A stretch of DNA of 64,000 bases from DATAGF01 sp963819845 (GCA_963819845.1 CAWFXQ010000012.1:248001-312000); one strand, 5' to 3'; positions 16,163 to 25,388 are shown, numbered from the stretch's first letter. The notes: a model not told the origin generated them from the letters alone. Numbers and translations are program-made.

Positions 16163-16747
16163 ATGAGCCCTCTCATCCCCATGGTCGTCGAGCAGACCTC
16201 GCGCGGCGAGCGCGCCTTCGACATCTACTCGCGCCTGCTCAACGAGCGCATCGTCTTCCTCGGCACGCCCGTGGACGACCAGATCGCCAACCTGATCGTG
16301 GCCCAGCTGCTGCACCTCGAGAGCGAGGACCCCGACAAGGACATCTCGATCTACATCAACTCGCCCGGGGGCTCGGTCTACGCGGGCCTGGCGATCTACG
16401 ACACGATGCAGTTCATCAAGCCGGACGTCGCGACGATCTGCGTCGGCATCGCCATGAGCATGGGGGCGCTCCTCCTCGCCGGCGGCGCCCACGGCAAGCG
16501 CATGGCGCTGCCCAACGCCAAGATCCTGATCCACCAGCTCTCGGGCGGCTTCAGCGGCCAGGCGACCGACATCGAGATCCACGCCCGCGAGGCCCTGGCG
16601 CTGCGCAAGCGCCTCGACGAGATCCTGGCCAAGCACACCGGCCAGCCGCTCGAGAAGGTGGAGCACGACAGCGAGCGCGACTTCTTCATGAGCAGCCAGG
16701 AAGCCGCCGACTACGGCCTCGTCGACCGGGTGATCGAGTCGCACTGA
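16163..16747 (+). CDS. clpP: ATP-dependent Clp protease proteolytic subunit
   Basis: A 194-residue serine protease subunit forming the tetradecameric ClpP barrel. The catalytic Ser is in GIAMSMGALLLAGG, His in ILIHQLSGGFSGQATDIEI and Asp in ERDFFMSSQEA; YINSPGGSVYAGLAIYDT is the family's oxyanion and strand motif. The usual GMAASMGA is GIAMSMGA here, which keeps the Ser. No second clpP and no clpX/clpC gene is nearby. It is transcribed from its own leaderless-type promoter (TAGGCT at 16151). Confidence 0.93.
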   Translation: MSPLIPMVVEQTSRGERAFDIYSRLLNERIVFLGTPVDDQIANLIVAQLLHLESEDPDKDISIYINSPGGSVYAGLAIYDTMQFIKPDVATICVGIAMSMGALLLAGGAHGKRMALPNAKILIHQLSGGFSGQATDIEIHAREALALRKRLDEILAKHTGQPLEKVEHDSERDFFMSSQEAADYGLVDRVIESH

Positions 16748-17405
16748 CGACCCTGTCGGGGGGGCCGGCGCGACCGCCTTGACCCGGCCCGGGGCGAGTG
16801 CAAGAGTCGGTCCACGGGATGAGCAGCCAGCGGGTCCGGTGCCTCGGACCCCGAGGCCTATGTCCCGCCGGAACATCGGACCGGATTCGTGGACCGCATG
16901 CACCGCCGTCACACGCAGGTGAGCGTCCCAGTCCCATCGGGCTCCAGCCTCGGCCGCGCGCGGCCGACAACGGGAGCCTCCGCGCTCGTGCGCGGTGGAC
17001 GGGCGCCCCTCGCGACGTGGGGCGGGAGGCGGCGCGGCCCGGACCGCACTGCCCCCGGCACCGTCGAGCAGCGCGTGGGCTCTCGCGACGCCAGGGGGCG
17101 ACCGCAGCGACCGAGCGACCCGACGGCGTCCGCCGGAACGGGCGGACGGGTCGCGGGGAGGTGACGCCTCTGGATGCGGCGAATGAGGGCGGTCCCGCCG
17201 GCTGACGGCCGCGGGGGGCCGCCCGGCACCCCGACAGACGAATGACGGCGACCGCGCCGGCGCGGATGCGGCGGCGCGGGAGCCCGGGCTTCAGGGCGCA
17301 GGGGCCGTCGCCGCGGTGGCAGAGGGTGGCGACGGCCCCGACCGCGTCCGGCCCGGTAGCCTCATAGTTGAGGGCGCACATTCCTTGACGAGAGGAGCCG
17401 AGGTC
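16748..17405 (+). other. 650-bp stretch without a recognisable gene
   Basis: No frame here shows a convincing protein, although several stop-free stretches exist because of the GC content. The segment at about 17150-17260 is rich in short complementary GC blocks (for example GGAGGTGACGCCTC) and could fold, but I cannot match it to a known RNA. The last 30 bases hold GAGAGGAG, the ribosome binding site of the gene at 17406. Confidence 0.4.
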
Positions 17406-17828
17406 ATGGACTTCGATGAGATGAACCGCCAGGTGATGGAGGAGTTCCACGCCAACGCCGGCGTGGTCGACGAGGCGGCCGGCGGGTACTTCAAGGGCAA
17501 GCCGATCCTGATCCTGCACTCGACCGGGGCGAAGACCGGCGCCGCCCGCACGACGCCGCTGATGTACCACGACGAGGGGGACCGCCGGTTCGTCTTCGCG
17601 TCCAAGGGCGGCGCCCCGGACAACCCGGACTGGTTCCACAACCTGCGCGCCCACCCGGAGGCCACCGTGGAGGTCGGGACCGACAGCTACGGCGCCCGGG
17701 CGGCCGAGGTCACCGGCGACGAGCGCGACCGGATCTACGCCGCCATGGCGAGCCGCTTCCCCCAGTTCGGGGAGTACCAGGAGGGCCTGGCGAGGAAGAT
17801 CCCCGTGGTCGAGATCACGCCCGCGTGA
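17406..17828 (+). CDS. F420H2-dependent nitroreductase/quinone reductase family (Ddn-like)
   Basis: A 140-residue split-barrel protein. Seen: FKGKPILILHSTGAKTGAAR, the family's LLxTxGRKSG-type cofactor-binding turn, then PLMYHDEGDRRFVFASKGG, NPDWFHNLRAHPEATVEVG and the ending EGLARKIPVVEITP. Ddn-family enzymes reduce quinones or nitro compounds with deazaflavin F420; the family is characteristic of actinobacteria and chloroflexi. A GAGGAG ribosome binding site precedes the ATG. It converges with the transglutaminase gene with a 14-bp overlap. Confidence 0.85.
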   Translation: MDFDEMNRQVMEEFHANAGVVDEAAGGYFKGKPILILHSTGAKTGAARTTPLMYHDEGDRRFVFASKGGAPDNPDWFHNLRAHPEATVEVGTDSYGARAAEVTGDERDRIYAAMASRFPQFGEYQEGLARKIPVVEITPA

Positions 17829-18675
17829 GCGGGGCGGGGAGCTCCTTGACCTCGACCACCACGCTCATCCCCTCGGTGGCAGGGCCGACGTAGCTCCCGC
17901 GCAGGGGCGGGACGTCGGCGTAGTCGCGGCCGACGGCCAGGCGCACGTAGTCCTCGTGGGCCGGATCGGGGTGGGTGGGGTCGAGCTCGACCCACCCGAG
18001 CCCCGGGACGGCCGCCTCGACCCACGCGTGGCTCTCGCCCGGCCGCTCGATGCCGGGCAGGTGGAGCCATCCGCTGACGTAGCGCGCGGCCATCCCGCGT
18101 CGGCGGCAGAGGGCGATCATGAGGTGGGCCATGTCCTGGCAGACGCCGGCGCCGGCGCGCACCACGTCCTCGATGGGCGTGTCGACCCGCGTCACGCCCG
18201 TGGTGTAGACGATCGCCCGGTTCACCTCGGCCTCCAGCCGGCGCACCCACGCCAGGGCGCCCTCGCCCTCGTCGAGCGCCAGCGCGCCGGCGAGCTCGGC
18301 CACCGGGGCGCCCCAGCGCACGTGGGCCGACGCCGTCAGGAACTCCGCGTGGCGCTCGGCGTAGTCCGGGTCGTCCAGCTCGACCAGCTCGCCGCCGGCG
18401 CTCGCCGGCAGCCGGGTCGCCGGGCGCGTGACGACGATCGCCTCCGACTCCACCACCAGCCTCTCGTGGGGGCCCACGAGCTGGAACCACCGGACGTCGT
18501 TGCCGTAGGCGTCGGCGTGGCCGAAGAGCTCGGCGGCGGGCTCGACGCGCACGTGCGACCACTCGACCCGCTGGCGCCCGTTGTCGGACGGGCTCAGGCG
18601 GATCTCGTTGACGCTCTCGCCGGCCGTGCCGGCGTAGCGCATCTCAGTTCTGTGCTTGGCGTGAAGCCTGGGCAT
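17815..18675 (-). CDS. Transglutaminase-like cysteine peptidase
   Basis: A 286-residue protein with an N-terminal bacterial transglutaminase beta domain (VNEIRLSPSDNGRQRV, then FGHADAYGNDVRWF) and a core papain-like triad: Cys in GAGVCQDMAHLMIALCRR, His in GESHAWVEAAVPG and Asp in WVELDPTHP. It is the distal gene of a minus-strand operon with alpha-E and circularly permuted ATP-grasp genes. This set recurs across bacteria and is predicted to make and cut amide-linked peptides, but its substrate is not established. It overlaps the alpha-E gene by 32 bp. Confidence 0.87.
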   Translation of the reverse strand: MPRLHAKHRTEMRYAGTAGESVNEIRLSPSDNGRQRVEWSHVRVEPAAELFGHADAYGNDVRWFQLVGPHERLVVESEAIVVTRPATRLPASAGGELVELDDPDYAERHAEFLTASAHVRWGAPVAELAGALALDEGEGALAWVRRLEAEVNRAIVYTTGVTRVDTPIEDVVRAGAGVCQDMAHLMIALCRRRGMAARYVSGWLHLPGIERPGESHAWVEAAVPGLGWVELDPTHPDPAHEDYVRLAVGRDYADVPPLRGSYVGPATEGMSVVVEVKELPAPLTRA

Positions 18676-19636
18676 GCTGTCCCATGGGGGCGCGTTCGTA
18701 GGAGGCGATGAAGCAGGAGTCGGCCAGAGCCGCGTCGATCGAGCCGCAACGGGCCAGGAGACGCTCGAGCAGGTCGCCGACCTCGGGGCCGCCCCAGGGC
18801 TTGCGCGCCGCGGCCTCGACCATGTCGCGCGCGGTGCGGGCCAGGACCAGCGGCGCCGGGCTCGGGGCCATCGCGTCGGTCGCCACCAGCTCCTCGATCG
18901 CCGACTCCACCTCGCCCAGCGAGAAGGCGACCGAGCGGGGGAAGCTCGGGTCGAGCATCAGGAACCGGCTCACCGACTCGGGCGACAGCTCGGCCGCGTC
19001 GGCCTTCATGTACGCCTCGTGGGAGGTGGCGTCGCCGAGGATGGTCACCCAGGCGTCGTCCCGGAGATCGGTCTCGAGCTCGGCGTAGCGCGCGAGCACG
19101 AGCTTGGACGAGCGCTCGGCCCGCTCGAGGAAGCGGCCCAGGCGCATGAACTGCCAGCCCTCGTCGCGCCGCATCGACTGCTCGATGAGCCCGACGATGA
19201 GGTACGCCGAGCGCCGGATGCCGCGGCAGAACGGGTAGACGCCGTCGCGGGTGATGCGCTCGGGTGGCCAGTCGACCAGCTCGAGCCAGGCGTCGTTGAT
19301 GCCCTCCCAGACCTCGGTGGGCAGGCGGTCGCGCACGCCGCGGGCGTTCTCGCGGGCCCGGTTGACGCACGCCGCGATGCTGTCGGGGTTGTCGCGGCCG
19401 AAGGTGACGAACCACGGCACGCTGCGCTCGTCTGCGCGCCGGTGCGTGAGGAGGAAGCTCTCCATGTCGCCGGCGACCCGCACCAGCGGCTCCCACACGA
19501 TGCGCCCGCCGGCGCCGTTCGAGGCGTCGCCCTCCAGCGCCGCCGACTGGCCGGCCTCGAGCAGGCGCGCCAGGTTCTCGGCCCGCTCGAGGTCGCGCGC
19601 GGTCCAGTAGAGCGTCTCGGCGACGCGGGCGAGCAT
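18644..19636 (-). CDS. Alpha-E domain protein
   Basis: A 330-residue all-helical protein. The opening MLARVAETLYWTARDLERAENLARLLE, the ARENARGVRDRLPTEVWEGIN segment and GWQFMRLGRFLERAERSSKL are the three strongest alpha-E signatures. The family always accompanies circularly permuted ATP-grasp proteins; a role as partner of the ligase is inferred from this linkage, and no biochemical function is proven. The ATG at 19636 gives the family-typical N-terminus. It lies 19 bp downstream of the ATP-grasp gene and overlaps the transglutaminase gene by 32 bp. Confidence 0.87.
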   Translation of the reverse strand: MLARVAETLYWTARDLERAENLARLLEAGQSAALEGDASNGAGGRIVWEPLVRVAGDMESFLLTHRRADERSVPWFVTFGRDNPDSIAACVNRARENARGVRDRLPTEVWEGINDAWLELVDWPPERITRDGVYPFCRGIRRSAYLIVGLIEQSMRRDEGWQFMRLGRFLERAERSSKLVLARYAELETDLRDDAWVTILGDATSHEAYMKADAAELSPESVSRFLMLDPSFPRSVAFSLGEVESAIEELVATDAMAPSPAPLVLARTARDMVEAAARKPWGGPEVGDLLERLLARCGSIDAALADSCFIASYERAPMGQHAQASRQAQN

Positions 19637-19655
19637 CAGGCCCGCGCCCGCGCCA

Positions 19656-21080
19656 TCAGGAGGACAGGACCCAGGTGTCCTTGCTCCCCCCGCCCTGGGA
19701 GGAGTTGACGACCAGCGAGCCGTCGCGCAGCGCGACCCGTGTGAGGCCGCCGGGCACCACGACCGGCCGCTCGCCGTAGACCACGAAGGGCCGCAGGTTG
19801 ACGTGCCGGGCACGGAAGCGCTCGCCCACCAGCACGGGCGCCCGCGACAGCCGCACCGTCTCCTGGGCGATGTAGCCGCGCGGGTTGTCACGGACCCGCC
19901 GGGCGAAGGCGTCGCGCTCCCCGGGGCTCGCGTGGGGCCCGATCAGCAGCCCGTAGCCGCCCGCGCCGTCGACCGCCTTCACGACCAGGCGGTCCATGTT
20001 GGCCAGGGCGTAGTCGCGGTCCACCTCGCGTTCCAGCAGGTAGGTCGGCACCTGCTCGAGGATCGGCTCCTCGTGCAGGAAGTACCGCACCAGGTCGGGC
20101 ACGAAGGCGTAGACGGCCTTGTCGTCGGCGACGCCGGTGCCGATGGCGTTGCACACGGCCACGTTGCCCTCGCGGCAGGCCTGCATCAGCCCGGCGACCC
20201 CCAGCAGGGAGTCGGTCTTGAGGCTGGCGGGGTCGAGGAACCCGTCGTCGATGCGGCGGTAGATCACGTCCACGCGCTCGCGGCCGGCCGTGGTGCGCAG
20301 GTGGACGCGGCGGTCGCGCACGGTCAGGTCGCGGCCCTCGACCAGCGGCACCCCCATCTGCTGGGCGAGGAACGAGTGCTCGTAGTAGGCGGCGTTCGCC
20401 GGGCCGGGCGTCAGCACCACCACCCGCGGCGAGGAGCGGCCCTCGGGGGCCGCCGACATCAGGGCCGACAGCAGCAGGAAGGGCGCGTGGCCGACCGGCT
20501 CGACGTGGTGGTCGCCGAAGGCCTCGGGGAAGGCCCGGCGCATGAAGGCGCGGTTCTGCACCACGTACGAGAGGCCCGAGGGGCAGCGCAGGTTGTCCTC
20601 GAGCACCCTCCAGACGCCGGCGTCGTCGCGCACCAGGTCGATGCCCGCGATGTGCACGAAGCGGCCGAGCGGCGGCTCGACGCCGACCATCGCCCGCACG
20701 TAGCCCTCGCAGGTGCTGACGAGGCGGTTGGGGACGACGCCGTCGGCGATCGCCCGCCGCGGGCCGTAGACGTCGGCCACGAAGAGGTCGAGCGCCCGCA
20801 CCCGCTGCGACAGCCCGGCGTCGAGCTGGGCCCACTCGTCGGGCGGGATCAGGCGCGGCAGCAGGTCGAAGGGGAAGGGGCGCTCCCGCCCGCCGTGGTC
20901 GAAGGTGATGCCCTGGGTGAGGTAGGCGCGGTCGACCAGAGCGCTCCGCGCGACGAAGGTTGACGGGCGCAGGGTGCTGAGGCCCGAGTAGAGCCGCCGG
21001 TAGGTCTCCCGCGGCCGGTCCGGCGCCTCGAACATCTCGTCGAAGTAGCCGTTGACCTGATAGTCGCTGAACAGCGGCAA
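19656..21080 (-). CDS. Circularly permuted ATP-grasp type 2 protein
   Basis: A 474-residue predicted peptide or amide ligase. Seen: DEMFEAPDRPRETYRRL, GITFDHGG, RCPSGLSYVVQNRAFMRR, the VVVLTPGPANAAYYEH domain, CNAIGTGVADDKAVYAFVP, VVKAVDGAGGYGLLIGP (ATP-grasp glycine loop) and the ending VVNSSQGGGSKDTW. TTG at 21080 is chosen because GAGGAGGGGG lies 6 nt before it. Residue 428 is Asn in RHVNLRPF (GTTGAC, 19797-19802), where the family has Asp, a GTCGAC-type site; VVNSSQ is normally Asn, so not every such hexamer is altered. First gene of the alpha-E/transglutaminase operon. Confidence 0.88.
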   Translation of the reverse strand: MPLFSDYQVNGYFDEMFEAPDRPRETYRRLYSGLSTLRPSTFVARSALVDRAYLTQGITFDHGGRERPFPFDLLPRLIPPDEWAQLDAGLSQRVRALDLFVADVYGPRRAIADGVVPNRLVSTCEGYVRAMVGVEPPLGRFVHIAGIDLVRDDAGVWRVLEDNLRCPSGLSYVVQNRAFMRRAFPEAFGDHHVEPVGHAPFLLLSALMSAAPEGRSSPRVVVLTPGPANAAYYEHSFLAQQMGVPLVEGRDLTVRDRRVHLRTTAGRERVDVIYRRIDDGFLDPASLKTDSLLGVAGLMQACREGNVAVCNAIGTGVADDKAVYAFVPDLVRYFLHEEPILEQVPTYLLEREVDRDYALANMDRLVVKAVDGAGGYGLLIGPHASPGERDAFARRVRDNPRGYIAQETVRLSRAPVLVGERFRARHVNLRPFVVYGERPVVVPGGLTRVALRDGSLVVNSSQGGGSKDTWVLSS

Positions 21081-21113
21081 CGGAGCCCCCTCCTCGCTCG
21101 GCCGCGGCCGACG

Positions 21114-22349
21114 CTACCAGCGGGGCGGCGCCTCCCCCCTTGGCCCGGGGGCCAAAGCCGCGGGCGCGCGGTTCGTCCTGGGGAGCGCGCGCGCGAGCCA
21201 GACCGTGATCACCACGGTGGCCGCCGAGGCGATCAGCGTCGTCGCCAGGTAGGGCAGCCCCACGCTCGCGGCGGCGCCCACGAGCGGCCCCACGACGTAG
21301 CCCACGGCGAAGACCACCGTCAGGGCGGCTGCGCTCAGGCCGTAGCGGCCCGCCATCCCCGCCTCATCGACCGCCTCCACCATCAACGGGCCGGTGGGCG
21401 CGATCATCGCCGCCATCCCCGCGCCCGCGATGCAGAAGCCGATCGTGACGACGACGACCGGGCCGACCGCCGTGAGCGGCAGCCCGATCGCCATGAGGGT
21501 GCCGCCCACGACGATGGGGGTCCGCCGCCCGCGCCGGTCCGACCAGCGCCCCGCGATCGGGACCAGCAGCAGGTACGCCGCCAGGCCGATGCCGAAGACG
21601 ATCCCCACGCCCAGCGAGGAGAGGTCCAGACGCTCGGAGAGGTCGAGCGGGAGCAGGGGCTCCACGAGCGCCAGCACGGCCGCGCCGGTGGCCAGCGCGA
21701 CCGAGGCCACGACGAAGGTGTGCACCCCGGCGAGCCTGCGCAGGTCGGGCAGGAGCCGGGCGCCGGCGGCCGGGGCGCGGCGCGTCTCCGGCACGAGCAA
21801 CGTGGGGATCAGGGCGAGGGCGGGCAGCGCCGTCGCGATGTAGAAGGTCGCGTCGAGGCCGACCGTCGCGATCAGCACCCCGGCGAAGGGCGGCCCCGCC
21901 AGGCCCACGACCCCGCCGGCCGTCTCGGCCAGGCCCATGCGCAGGCCGAGCTCCTCCTGGGGGTACACGTCCGAGATCGCCGCCAGGGCCGCGGTCCAGA
22001 CGAGCCCGGCCGCCAGCCCCTGCACCAGCCGGGCCAGGGCGATCAGCGGGACGCCGTTGGCGAGGGCGAAGGCCAGCGTGGCGGCCGCCAGCGTGAGGGC
22101 CGCGAGGATCATCACGGGCCGCCGCCCGAAGCGATCGACCAGCCCGGCCGCCCACAGCGCGGTGGCGAGCATCCCCACCGGGAAGGCCGCGAAGATCAGG
22201 GCGCCGACGGCGTCGGAGAACCCGTAGCGGTCCTGGTACTCCGGCAGCGCCGGCACGACCATCGTGAAGAGGATCGTGTCGACCGCGATCAGGGCCGTCG
22301 CGGTCCAGAAGACGAGCGCCCGCCGGGGGACGCGAGGCTGGTCGCTCAC
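21114..22349 (-). CDS. MFS transporter, drug-exporter type
   Basis: A 411-residue protein with 12 membrane helices. It carries the MFS motif A after helix 2 (GLVDRFGRRPVMI) and its half-repeat between helices 8 and 9 (RWSDRRGRRTPIVVGG), plus a long proline-rich cytoplasmic tail. This layout fits proton-driven multidrug or metabolite exporters; no substrate can be named. GTG at 22349 gives the usual short N-terminus (VSDQPRVPRRALVFW) and has a TAGCAT hexamer 7 nt upstream. It lies upstream of, and is transcribed towards, the ATP-grasp operon. Confidence 0.85.
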   Translation of the reverse strand: MSDQPRVPRRALVFWTATALIAVDTILFTMVVPALPEYQDRYGFSDAVGALIFAAFPVGMLATALWAAGLVDRFGRRPVMILAALTLAAATLAFALANGVPLIALARLVQGLAAGLVWTAALAAISDVYPQEELGLRMGLAETAGGVVGLAGPPFAGVLIATVGLDATFYIATALPALALIPTLLVPETRRAPAAGARLLPDLRRLAGVHTFVVASVALATGAAVLALVEPLLPLDLSERLDLSSLGVGIVFGIGLAAYLLLVPIAGRWSDRRGRRTPIVVGGTLMAIGLPLTAVGPVVVVTIGFCIAGAGMAAMIAPTGPLMVEAVDEAGMAGRYGLSAAALTVVFAVGYVVGPLVGAAASVGLPYLATTLIASAATVVITVWLARALPRTNRAPAALAPGPRGEAPPRW

Positions 22350-22356
22350 CCCGGCG

Positions 22357-22362
22357 ATGCTA
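22357..22362 (-). promoter_or_regulatory. -10-like TAGCAT, leaderless start
   Basis: On the minus strand TAGCAT ends 7 nt before the GTG of the MFS gene at 22349, with no ribosome binding site. Confidence 0.45.
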
Positions 22363-22429
22363 GAGGGCGTTGGCCGGGACCGAGGGGGTCGTAGACTCGA
22401 CGCCGGACAGCGCCGCATGGAGGTGGACC

Positions 22430-23295
22430 ATGGAGACCCTCGAGGTGGCCATGCGCTACTTCGACGCGTGGAACCGCCGCGACCCGGGGCGATCGCCGCC
22501 GCCTTCGCGCCGGACGGCACCTACACCGACCCCAACGTCCCGGACGGCCTTGGGCCGGCGGCCACCGCCGATTACGCCCGCGGCCTCTTCGCGGCCTTCT
22601 CCGACCTGGCCTTCGAGGTCGAGTGGGCCGCGGAGTGCGGCGGGGGGACGGTCGCCGCGCGCTGGGTGATGAGCGGCACCAACGACGGCCCGTTCCAGGG
22701 GCTGCCTCCCAGCGGAGCGGCGGTCCGCCTGCCGGGGGCGGATGTCATCGCGATCGAGGGCGAACGCGTGCGCTCGGTGATCGGCTACTTCGACACGGCC
22801 GTGGTCCCGCGCCAGCTCGGCCTCCAGGTGATCGTGCAGCCGACGACGATCGGGCCCTTCTCCTTCGGCACCAGCACCTACGTGTCCAGGAGCGCCGCCG
22901 AGCCGGGCGCGGTGAGCCTGACGGTGCTCGAGGCGCGGTCCGACGAGGAGATCGCCGAGGTCCGCTCCCGCACGCGCGACATCGCGACGGCGCTGGTCGG
23001 GTCCCCGGGGTTCATCTCGTGGATCGGCGTCGTCAACGCCAACCGCATGTACAAGATCACGGCCTGGGAGCGGCCCGAGGACGTGGCCCTACTCGGCGAC
23101 AACTCCGCTCACGCCGAGGCGATGAAGCGCTTCTTCGGGTCGCCGGGCCTGGCGAGCGGCGCCCAGACGGGCCTCTGGACGGCGCATCGCCTCAACGGCA
23201 TGTGGGTGCGATGCGGGGCCTGCGACCAGATGCGCCAACACGAGCACGGCCGGTGCGCCTGCGGCGCGGAGGTGACGGCACCGAACTACTGGTAG
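22430..23295 (+). CDS. SnoaL-like plus ABM-like protein with C-terminal zinc ribbon, one-base frameshift
   Basis: The ATG at 22430 begins METLEVAMRYFDAWNRRDP; the frame then needs one more G in the run at 22486-22489 to continue as GAIAAAFAPDGTYTDPNV, so a homopolymer deletion is likely. The restored ~288-residue protein has a SnoaL/NTF2 domain (1-125), then an antibiotic-biosynthesis-monooxygenase-like ferredoxin fold (VSLTVLEARSDEEI, GFISWIGVVNANRMYKITAW), and ends with a zinc ribbon (CGACDQMRQHEHGRCACG). The three-part order is unusual. Enzymatic activity is not predictable. A strong terminator follows at 23311. Confidence 0.72.
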
Positions 23296-23310
23296 CGGGG
23301 ACCCGAACGA

Positions 23311-23339
23311 CGACGGGGGCCCACGATGGGCCCCCGTCG
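23311..23339. terminator. Strong bidirectional terminator hairpin
   Basis: A 13-bp perfect stem (CGACGGGGGCCCA with TGGGCCCCCGTCG) around the loop CGA lies between the convergent SnoaL-like gene and groEL. It has no T-run, which is common for high-GC hairpin terminators. Confidence 0.7.
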
Positions 23340-23368
23340 GCGCTGTCTGTGATTCGACGCCGGCCGAA

Positions 23369-24996
23369 CTACATGTCCATCCCCATGCCGCCCATGCCGC
23401 CCATCGGGCCGGCGCCGCCGCCCTCCTCGGGCTTGTCGGCCACCACCGCCTCGGTGGTGATGATGTTCTTGGCGATCGAGGCGGCGTTCTGGAGGGCCGA
23501 GCGGGTGACCATGGCCGGGTCGATGATGCCGGCCTTGACCAGGTTGACGTACTGGCCGGTGTCCACGTCCAGGCCGATCCCCGGCTTCTTGGACTTGACC
23601 TCGCCCACCACGACGCTGCCCTCCAGGCCGGCGTTCTCTGCCAGCTGGCGAAGCGGCTCCTCCAGGGCCCGGCGCACGATGCCGGCCCCGGTGGCCTCGT
23701 CGCCTTCCAGCTTGAGCTTGTCCAGGGCGCCGATGCTGTTGATCAGCACCACCCCGCCGCCGGGGACGATCCCCTCCTCCAGGGCCGCCCGGGTGGCCTG
23801 CAGGGCGTCCTCGACCCGGTGCTTTCGCTCCTTCATCTCGGTCTCGGTGGCCGCCCCGACCTTGACCACCGCCACCCCGCCGGCCAGCTTGGCCAGCCGC
23901 TCCTGGAGCTTCTCGCGGTCGAAGTCCGAGTCGGTGGTCTCGATCTCGGAGCGGATCTGCTTGATGCGGCCCTGGATCTCCGATCCCGTCGCCGGCCCCG
24001 TCGATGACGGTGGTGGCGTCCTTTGAGACCACCACCCGCCGGGCCCGGCCCAGCTGGGAGACCTGGGCGTTTGCCAGCTTGAGGCCCATCTCCTCGCTGA
24101 TCACCTCGCCGCCGGAGAGGATGGCGATGTCCTCCAGCATCCGCTTGCGCCGGTCGCCGAAGCCCGGGGCCTTGACGGCGATGCCGGTGAAGGTGCCGCG
24201 CAGCTTGTTGACGATCAGGGTCGCCAGGGCCTCGCCCTCGACGTCCTCGGCGATCACCAGCAGCGGCCGGCCCTGGCCGATCACCTGCTCCAGCAGGGGC
24301 AGGATGTCCTGCACGCTGGAGATCTTGCCCCCGTGGATGAGCAGGAAGGGGTCGTCCAGCACCGCCTCCATGCGCTCCTGGTCGGTGACCATGTAGGGGC
24401 TCATGTAGCCGCGGTCGAACTGCATGCCCTCGGTGAACTCGAGCTCGATGCCGAAGGTCTGGCCCTCCTCGACGTTGACCACGCCGTCCTTGCCGACCTT
24501 CTCGATGGCGTCGGCGATCACGTCGCCGATGGCCCGGTCGCGGCGAGGAGATGGTGGCCACGCGGGCGATGTCCTCCTTGCCGGCGACCTCCTTGGACTG
24601 GGCGGCGATCTGGTCGACCACCAGGTCCACGGCGGCCTCGATGCCGCGCTTGAGGCCCATCGGGTTGGCGCCGGCGGCCACGTTCTTGAGGCCCTCGCGC
24701 ACGATCGCCTGGGCCAGCAGGGTGGCGGTGGTGGTGCCGTCGCCGGCCACGTCGTTGGTGGCCGTGGCCACCTCGCGCACCAGCTGGGCGCCCTGGTTCT
24801 CGAAGACGTCCTCGACCTCGATCTCGCGGGCGATGGTGACGCCGTCGTTGGTGATGGTGGGCGCGCCGAACTTCTTGTCGAGCACCACGTAGCGGCCCTT
24901 GGGGCCCAGGGTGACCTTGACCGCGTCGGCCAGGGTGTTGACCCCGCGCTCCAGCGAGCGGCGGGCGTCCTCGTTGAACTTGATGAGCTTCGGCAC
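23369..24996 (-). CDS. groEL: Chaperonin GroEL, interrupted by two one-base insertions
   Basis: 60-kDa chaperonin. With two single-base insertions removed (one near 24542 after VATIS, one near 23984 after DGAGDG) the three frames join into 541 residues of normal length: RGVNTLADAVKVTLGPKGR, DGVTIAREIEVED, NDVAGDGTTTATLLAQA (ATP site), KAPGFGDRRKRMLEDIAI, GGVAVVKVGAATETEMKE and the Gly-Met tail GGMGGMGMDM. Losing GroEL twice in one cell is implausible, so the insertions are probably sequence errors. groES lies immediately upstream with a CIRCE element. Asn in QYVNLVKAG (23543) may also be a GTCGAC-site change. Confidence 0.93.
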
Positions 24997-24998
24997 CG

Positions 24999-25283
24999 TC
25001 AGACCGCCTTCGCCAGGATGTCGGACTCGCGGAGGATCAGCAGATCCTCGCCGTCCACCTTCACCTCTGTCCCGCCGTACTTCGAGTAGATGACCTCGTC
25101 GCCCTCCGCGACCAGCGGCTCGACGCGCTTGCCGTCCTCGTAGCGGCCGGGGCCGACGGCGAGGACCTGGCCCCGCTGTGGCTTCTCGGCCGCGGTGTCC
25201 GGGAGGACGATGCCGCTGGAGGTCACCTGCTCGGCCTCGATGGACCGGACGACGACCCGGTCGGCCAGGGGCTGCAGATTCAC
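24999..25283 (-). CDS. groES: Co-chaperonin GroES
   Basis: A 94-residue 10-kDa chaperonin that caps GroEL. Seen: LQPLADRVVVRSIE, the mobile loop TSSGIVLPDTAAEKPQRGQV, and the ending VDGEDLLILRESDILAKA. GTG 25283 is chosen because GAGGGGGAAG lies just upstream and the N-terminus then matches the family. It is the promoter-proximal gene of groES-groEL, two bases upstream of groEL, with a CIRCE operator at 25294-25328. The frame is intact. Confidence 0.94.
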   Translation of the reverse strand: MNLQPLADRVVVRSIEAEQVTSSGIVLPDTAAEKPQRGQVLAVGPGRYEDGKRVEPLVAEGDEVIYSKYGGTEVKVDGEDLLILRESDILAKAV

Positions 25284-25293
25284 GAACTTCCCC

Positions 25294-25328
25294 CTCTTTG
25301 GCACTCGTGTGGTGTGAGTGCCAAAGAG
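25294..25328 (-). promoter_or_regulatory. CIRCE operator for HrcA upstream of groES
   Basis: A perfect inverted repeat with 13-bp arms (CTCTTTGGCACTC and GAGTGCCAAAGAG) and the canonical 9-nt spacer, containing the CIRCE cores GCACTC and GAGTGC. It lies 11 bp upstream of the groES start. HrcA repressor binding here gives heat-shock control; hrcA itself is outside the window. Confidence 0.92.
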
Positions 25329-25388
25329 CCTGCCAGCATGGGCGGGCGGTTTCAAGCGCTGAGCGCCCTCCCGCCCGTCACCATCGCG

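Noticed and set aside
16909..17229. Minus-strand 106-residue frame in the intergenic stretch after clpP
   Set aside because: Pro/Arg-rich composition without motifs or a credible start; no support for a gene.
17160..17260. Possible cobalamin- or c-di-AMP-type riboswitch
   Set aside because: Only short GC blocks match; no conserved core sequence or downstream target of either class is present.
24207..24212. Asn in LIVNKLRG of GroEL as a GTCGAC error
   Set aside because: GroEL normally has Asn at this place.
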